Part shown: positions 31,486 through 34,943 of the stretch, in pieces
Layout: every line of letters begins with the position of its first letter
Numbering within the stretch: the stretch's first letter is position 1
Source of the DNA: an uncultured Clostridia bacterium
GTDB lineage: Bacteria; Bacillota; Clostridia; Christensenellales; CAG-138
Direction: 5' to 3'
NCBI GenBank assembly: GCA_944336625.1
Contig: CALVLF010000034.1
Coordinates: 1-34,943, forward strand
Length of the DNA stretch: 34,943 nucleotides
The notes under the pieces: model-generated
The model's database searches: none
What the model was told of the DNA's origin: nothing
The model's input: only the letters and a program-made list of their open reading frames with translations
Position numbers and translations under genes: made by a program

Positions 31486-31929
31486 ATGAAGATTGCCATT
31501 GCCAGCGACCATGGGGGCTATGCCCTCAAGCAGGAGCTGCTGCCCTACCTGGCCTCCCTGGGCCATACCCTGGTGGATATGGGCTGCAGCGGGCCCGAAA
31601 GTGTGGATTATCCGGACTATGGCATCCCCTGCGCAGAGGCCGTGGCCCGGGGGGAGGCGGAGGCGGGCCTTCTCATCTGCGGCACGGGCATCGGCATTTC
31701 CATTGCTGCCAATAAGGTAAAGGGCATCCGCTGCGCCCTTTGTACGGATCCGGTTATGGCCCGGCTTTGCCGGGAGCATAACGATGCCAATATGCTGGCC
31801 CTGGGGGGCCGGATTATTGGCGGGGAGCTGGCTAAGGATATCGCCCGGGTATTCTTTTCTACCGACTTCACCGGCGGCCGGCATCAGCGCCGGGTGGATA
31901 AAATTATGGATTATGATCGAAACCGCTAA
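31486..31929 (+). CDS. rpiB: Ribose 5-phosphate isomerase B
   Basis: This 147-residue sugar-phosphate isomerase of the RpiB/LacAB family interconverts ribose 5-phosphate and ribulose 5-phosphate in the pentose phosphate pathway. Family motifs are IASDHGGYALK at the N-terminus, DYPDYG, the phosphate-binding and catalytic LLICGTGIGISIAANKVKGIRCALC with the active-site cysteine, and HNDANMLALGGRIIG. RpiB cannot be told from the galactose-6-phosphate isomerases by these motifs alone, but the housekeeping context (sua5, ptp, upp) supports RpiB. AAGGAG precedes the ATG, and the gene starts 17 nt after ptp. Confidence 0.96.
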   Translation: MKIAIASDHGGYALKQELLPYLASLGHTLVDMGCSGPESVDYPDYGIPCAEAVARGEAEAGLLICGTGIGISIAANKVKGIRCALCTDPVMARLCREHNDANMLALGGRIIGGELAKDIARVFFSTDFTGGRHQRRVDKIMDYDRNR

Positions 31930-31938
31930 GGAGGGCCT

Positions 31939-32568
31939 ATGAAAAACGTATGTATTCTGGAACATCCCCTGGTGCAGCATAAAATGGCGCATCTGCGCAA
32001 AAGTGATACGGGCGCCAAAGAATTCCGGGAGCTGGCGAAGGAGCTGGCCTCTTTGCTGACCTATGAAGCTACCCGGGATCTGCCTCTGGCGCCAGCGCAA
32101 ATCGAAACCCCCATGGGCCCTGCGGATGTGCAGGTGCTGGCGGGCAAAAAGCTGGCGGTAGTGCCTATTCTCCGGGCAGGGCTGGGCATGGTGGATGGGG
32201 TGCTGCGGCTGGTGCCTGCGGCCAAGGTGGGGCATATCGGCCTGTATCGGGATCCGGCTACCCTACGGCCCGTAGATTACTACTGCAAGCTGCCCCAGGA
32301 TATTGCCGAGCGGACGGTTTTCATCCTGGACCCCATGTTGGCCACTGGGGGCTCCGCCGTGGAGGCAGCGCGGGTGGTTAAGGCAGCGGGTTGCAAAAGC
32401 CTGCGCTTCCTTTGCCTGGTCGCCGCGCCAGAGGGCATCCAGGCCCTGCAGGCTGCCCATCCTGACGTGCCCATCTTCGCCGCCTCCCTGGATGCGGGGC
32501 TCAATGATCATGGCTATATTCTCCCGGGCCTGGGGGATGCAGGGGACCGGCTTTTCGGCACCCTATAG
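31939..32568 (+). CDS. upp: Uracil phosphoribosyltransferase
   Basis: This 209-residue pyrimidine-salvage enzyme converts uracil and PRPP to UMP. The PRPP-binding motif is present as [18 protein letters not shown]. The family N-terminus [19 protein letters not shown] and [15 protein letters not shown] are also present, as is the uracil-binding C-terminal [31 protein letters not shown] lies 6 nt before the ATG, and the gene starts 9 nt after rpiB. It is the last gene of the run that starts with yqhQ and is followed by a strong terminator. Confidence 0.98.
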   Translation: MKNVCILEHPLVQHKMAHLRKSDTGAKEFRELAKELASLLTYEATRDLPLAPAQIETPMGPADVQVLAGKKLAVVPILRAGLGMVDGVLRLVPAAKVGHIGLYRDPATLRPVDYYCKLPQDIAERTVFILDPMLATGGSAVEAARVVKAAGCKSLRFLCLVAAPEGIQALQAAHPDVPIFAASLDAGLNDHGYILPGLGDAGDRLFGTL

Positions 32569-32603
32569 GCCTTCCCCCTCTATATGGGGCAGGCATGGTA
32601 TCC

Positions 32604-32640
32604 AATGGCGCCTATCCAAATGGATAGGCGCCATTTTCTT
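32604..32640 (+). terminator. Intrinsic terminator of the yqhQ-upp operon
   Basis: The 14-bp perfect stem AATGGCGCCTATCC/GGATAGGCGCCATT has loop AAAT and is followed by TTCTT. Confidence 0.9.
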
Positions 32641-32709
32641 GCGAAAAAATAAGGGCATCCCGCCGGTTATGTATTTGATAATTTTATAACATATTTTTAT
32701 TTCCCAGGC

Positions 32710-32738
32710 TTGCCCTTTATTGGATTTAGCGGTAAAAT
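32710..32738 (+). promoter_or_regulatory. Candidate promoter of the V-type ATPase operon
   Basis: TTGCCC (32710-32715), a 17-bp spacer, then TAAAAT (32733-32738). The surrounding 32640-32840 stretch is the most A/T-rich in the window and also holds a TATAAA at 32747-32752, so the exact promoter is uncertain. Confidence 0.35.
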
Positions 32739-32855
32739 AAATAAAGTATAAAGATATATAGATAGCTGCATGGAATTTGGCTCCGCATATATGGGAGTCT
32801 GTTTATTACCTGTCATCTTTTTACACAAAAAAATATAGAAAGGGAGGTATAGGGT

Positions 32856-33164
32856 TTGCCATCCATTATCGAAAGAGTCGCCGACGCGGAGGCCCAGGCC
32901 CTGTCTATGAAAAAAGACGCAGAGCGTCAGGCCCGGGAAATGGGTGCAGAGGCCCAGAAGGCCGCTGCCGCCCAGGTTGCGGCGGCCCAGGAGGCCGGCC
33001 GGAGCCTGGTAGCCCAGGCCATCGCCGCGGCGGAGGAGGAGGGCGCGCATATCGCCCAGGAGATATGCGGCGAGCAGGCCGCCAAGGCCCAGGCCGCCAG
33101 CCAGAAGGCCCGGGATTCCCTGCCTAAGGCTGTTACCTACATTCTGGAAAGGGTGAAAGCATGA
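32856..33164 (+). CDS. V/A-type ATPase peripheral-stalk subunit (H/G-like)
   Basis: This 102-residue, almost wholly helical, Ala/Glu/Gln/Lys-rich coiled-coil protein has the N-terminal pattern PSIIERVADAEAQALSMKKDAERQAREM, typical of NtpF/AhaH/AtpH-type stator subunits. These join with subunit E to form the peripheral stalk that holds the catalytic head. The start is a TTG at 32856 with AGGGAGG 8 nt upstream. No in-frame ATG exists before residue 20, which is already within the coiled coil. It is the first gene of the operon and its stop overlaps the start of the subunit I gene (ATGA). Confidence 0.85.
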   Translation: MPSIIERVADAEAQALSMKKDAERQAREMGAEAQKAAAAQVAAAQEAGRSLVAQAIAAAEEEGAHIAQEICGEQAAKAQAASQKARDSLPKAVTYILERVKA

Positions 33165-34943
33165 TTGTACCCATGAAGCGGCTCACCCTCATTGGCCGCA
33201 AGGAAGATGAGGAAGCCCTGCTGCAAGCCCTGCAGGCCATTGGCGCCGTACAGATCCTGCCCTCCGACCAGGCGCGGGAAAGCGAGCTGCTGCCCCAGCT
33301 GGAAAGCCAGGTACAGCGGCTGCAAAGCGCCCAGTCCTCCCTCAAGCCCTTCGCCCCAAAAAAGGGCATGGGCCCCAAGCCGGAGGCTACGCTGAACGAG
33401 CTTTCCACCGCCCTGCCTTCCTCCCTGGCCCTCTGCCAGCAGGTGGAGGAGCTGGAGCGGTCCATCGCCAGCTGCCAGAGCGAGGCGGATAAGCGCCGCA
33501 GCCTTATCGCCCAGCTATCCCCCTGGGCGGATTTCGGCTGCCCGCTGGAAGCCATAAAGCCCCCTGCCGGCATCCGGTATCTTACGGGCTTTTTGCCCCA
33601 GGAGCAGATCCCGGCCCTGGAGAATGCCGGCGCCGTAGTGGAAACCTACGGCGGCGATAAGGAAAAGGCCGTTCTGGCAGCCTATCTGGAGGCGGATCAG
33701 GAAGCTATCCAGGGGGCTATGAAGCCTGGCGCCTTTAAGGAATTCGCCTTCCCTGCCCTTACGGGCACCCCGGCGGAAAACCTCCGGCGGCTGGAAGGGG
33801 AGATTGGGGAGCTTACGGCCAAGGCCGAAGCCCTGCAGGGGGAGCTCGTTTCCCTGGCCCAGGAGCGGGATGCCATTTGCCGGGCCCAGGATGCCGCTGC
33901 CATTGCGCGGGATCTGGAGGCTGGCAAGGCCCAAACCTCCGCAACCGACGCCACCTTCATCCTGGAAGGCTGGGCCCGGGCGGATCAGCTGGAGGAGATC
34001 GGCCAGGCCCTGGATGCAGTTACCGAGGTTTACTATCTGGATACTCGGGATCCGGAAGAAGGGGAAGTTCCCCCGGTGGTCCTGAAGAATAAAAAGCTCA
34101 TTGCCCCCTATGAGGCGGTTACCAACCTTTACTCCCTGCCGGGCTACGGCACCGTAGATGCAACGCCCCTTTTCGCCCCCTTTTATTTCATCTTCTTCGG
34201 CATGATGCTGTCGGATTCCGCCTATGGCATCGTGCTGAGCCTAGGCTGCCTATTTTTCCTGAAAAAGTTTAAGCCCGCGGGCATGATGCGGGATATTGCC
34301 AACGTCCTTCTCCAGGGGGGCATTTCCACCGCCGTGCTGGGCCTGTTTGTAGGCACCTTTGCCGGCATGAGCTGGCCTACCGTATTCGCAGGCACCAGCC
34401 TGGAAAATGTCTTTCCCTTCATCGACAGCGGCGTGGAGCCCATTCCCATGCTGATCCTCTGTTTCGGCCTGGGCATTGTGCATATGTTCTTCGGCGTGTT
34501 TATCGCCGCCGCCCAGTGCATCAAGAATAAAGACTGGGCTGGCGCTTTTGTGGATAATATCGCCTGGCCCCTGATCATCACGGGCCTCATTCTGCTGGCA
34601 GCCCCCATGATCGGCCTGCCCCAGGGGGTGGCCACCTTTGGCCAGTGGATGGCTATCATCTGCGCGGTGATCGTGTTCCTCTTCTCCGCCCGGGCCAAGG
34701 GCTGGTGCATAGGCCGCTTCATCAGCGGCGCCGGCAAGCTCTATGATGTAACCAGCTGGCTGGGGGATATCCTCTCCTATTCCCGTATCTTCGCCCTGGG
34801 CCTTTCCACCGCTGTTATCGGCCTGGTGCTCAATACCCTGGGCGGCATGCTCTACAGCGCCTTCCAGGGGAACATGGTGCTGCAGGTCATCGGCTTCCTC
34901 CTCACGGCCGTGATGCTGGTGTTCCTCCATGTGTTCATGATGC
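33161..34943 (+). CDS. V/A-type ATPase subunit I (a-subunit), 3' truncated
   Basis: This is the membrane subunit that forms the ion half-channel of a V/A-type ATP synthase or ATPase (H+ or Na+). The frame starts at the ATG overlapping the previous stop and is open for 594 codons to the window end, so the C-terminus is missing. The first ~310 residues form the cytoplasmic arm with the family start MIVPMKRLTLIGRKEDEEALLQAL and several coiled-coil stretches. The membrane part starts around FAPFYFIFFGMMLSDSAYG, a signature of the family, and continues with at least five helices, including GDILSYSRIFALGLSTAVIG, which carries the essential arginine. Later ATPase genes should follow beyond the window. 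Confidence 0.95.
   Translation, partial: MIVPMKRLTLIGRKEDEEALLQALQAIGAVQILPSDQARESELLPQLESQVQRLQSAQSSLKPFAPKKGMGPKPEATLNELSTALPSSLALCQQVEELERSIASCQSEADKRRSLIAQLSPWADFGCPLEAIKPPAGIRYLTGFLPQEQIPALENAGAVVETYGGDKEKAVLAAYLEADQEAIQGAMKPGAFKEFAFPALTGTPAENLRRLEGEIGELTAKAEALQGELVSLAQERDAICRAQDAAAIARDLEAGKAQTSATDATFILEGWARADQLEEIGQALDAVTEVYYLDTRDPEEGEVPPVVLKNKKLIAPYEAVTNLYSLPGYGTVDATPLFAPFYFIFFGMMLSDSAYGIVLSLGCLFFLKKFKPAGMMRDIANVLLQGGISTAVLGLFVGTFAGMSWPTVFAGTSLENVFPFIDSGVEPIPMLILCFGLGIVHMFFGVFIAAAQCIKNKDWAGAFVDNIAWPLIITGLILLAAPMIGLPQGVATFGQWMAIICAVIVFLFSARAKGWCIGRFISGAGKLYDVTSWLGDILSYSRIFALGLSTAVIGLVLNTLGGMLYSAFQGNMVLQVIGFLLTAVMLVFLHVFMM

Noticed and set aside
1..34943. tRNA, rRNA, prophage, integrase or insertion-sequence genes.
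   Set aside because: No such motifs were recognised on either strand; the repeats present carry no transposase.

Overview
The window is a GC-rich chromosomal stretch of an anaerobic, probably endospore-forming Clostridia-type Bacillota, possibly a gut lineage near Christensenellales or Oscillospirales. That placement is inferred from gene content; no rRNA is present. The evidence is a desulforedoxin-type superoxide reductase, AddAB in place of RecBCD, a SpoIIQ-like LytM protein, YitT and YqhQ (DUF1385) proteins, a PepV/Sapep dipeptidase, a V/A-type ATPase operon, and the clostridial order yqhQ-prmC-prfA-sua5-ptp-rpiB-upp. No tRNA, rRNA, CRISPR array, phage gene or transposase was seen.

Layout. 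1-1727 (+): 3' part of a xanthine dehydrogenase-family molybdenum subunit. 2241-4504 (-): a VanSR-like two-component pair. 4852-6447 (+): a TIM-barrel protein of unknown function, then superoxide reductase with a coupled small membrane protein. 7202-11116 (-): a molybdenum operon (molybdopterin-binding protein, ModA, ModB, ModC), which fits the nearby Mo enzyme. 11425-13665 (-): an aconitase-family hydratase. 13840-14634 (-): UppP. 14855-17219 (+): YitT, then an M20 dipeptidase. 17530-24792 (-): thpR-addB-addA. 25378-26694 (-): a SpoIIQ-like M23 protein and a lipoprotein. 26845-32568 (+): the tightly packed yqhQ-prmC-prfA-sua5-ptp-rpiB-upp run. 32856-34943 (+): the start of a V-type ATPase operon, cut by the window end.

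The most unusual content is intergenic. Three spacers carry one family of structured repeat. Its core of about 100 bp has an outer stem (GGCGGCGG/CCGCCGCC) enclosing three consecutive hairpins with tiny loops, a 'trident' or cloverleaf. Copies are at 1986-2078 (+), 6986-7087 (+) and 24932-25029 (-). The last two sit in longer composites that share a terminator hairpin, a further hairpin with a compensatory base-pair change, and a 90-bp module that is tandemly duplicated in one copy. Each copy lies 3' of a gene and in that gene's orientation.

A second family has TACCCTTA/TAAGGG(T/C)A terminal inverted repeats. A short form lies between yitT and pepV (15762-15827). A 189-bp form lies inside the sua5-ptp junction (30845-31033), where its left end forms the last codons and stop of sua5 and its right end forms the Shine-Dalgarno sequence of ptp. 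None of these elements encodes a convincing protein. They look like non-autonomous, REP/MITE-like elements or structured RNA modules.
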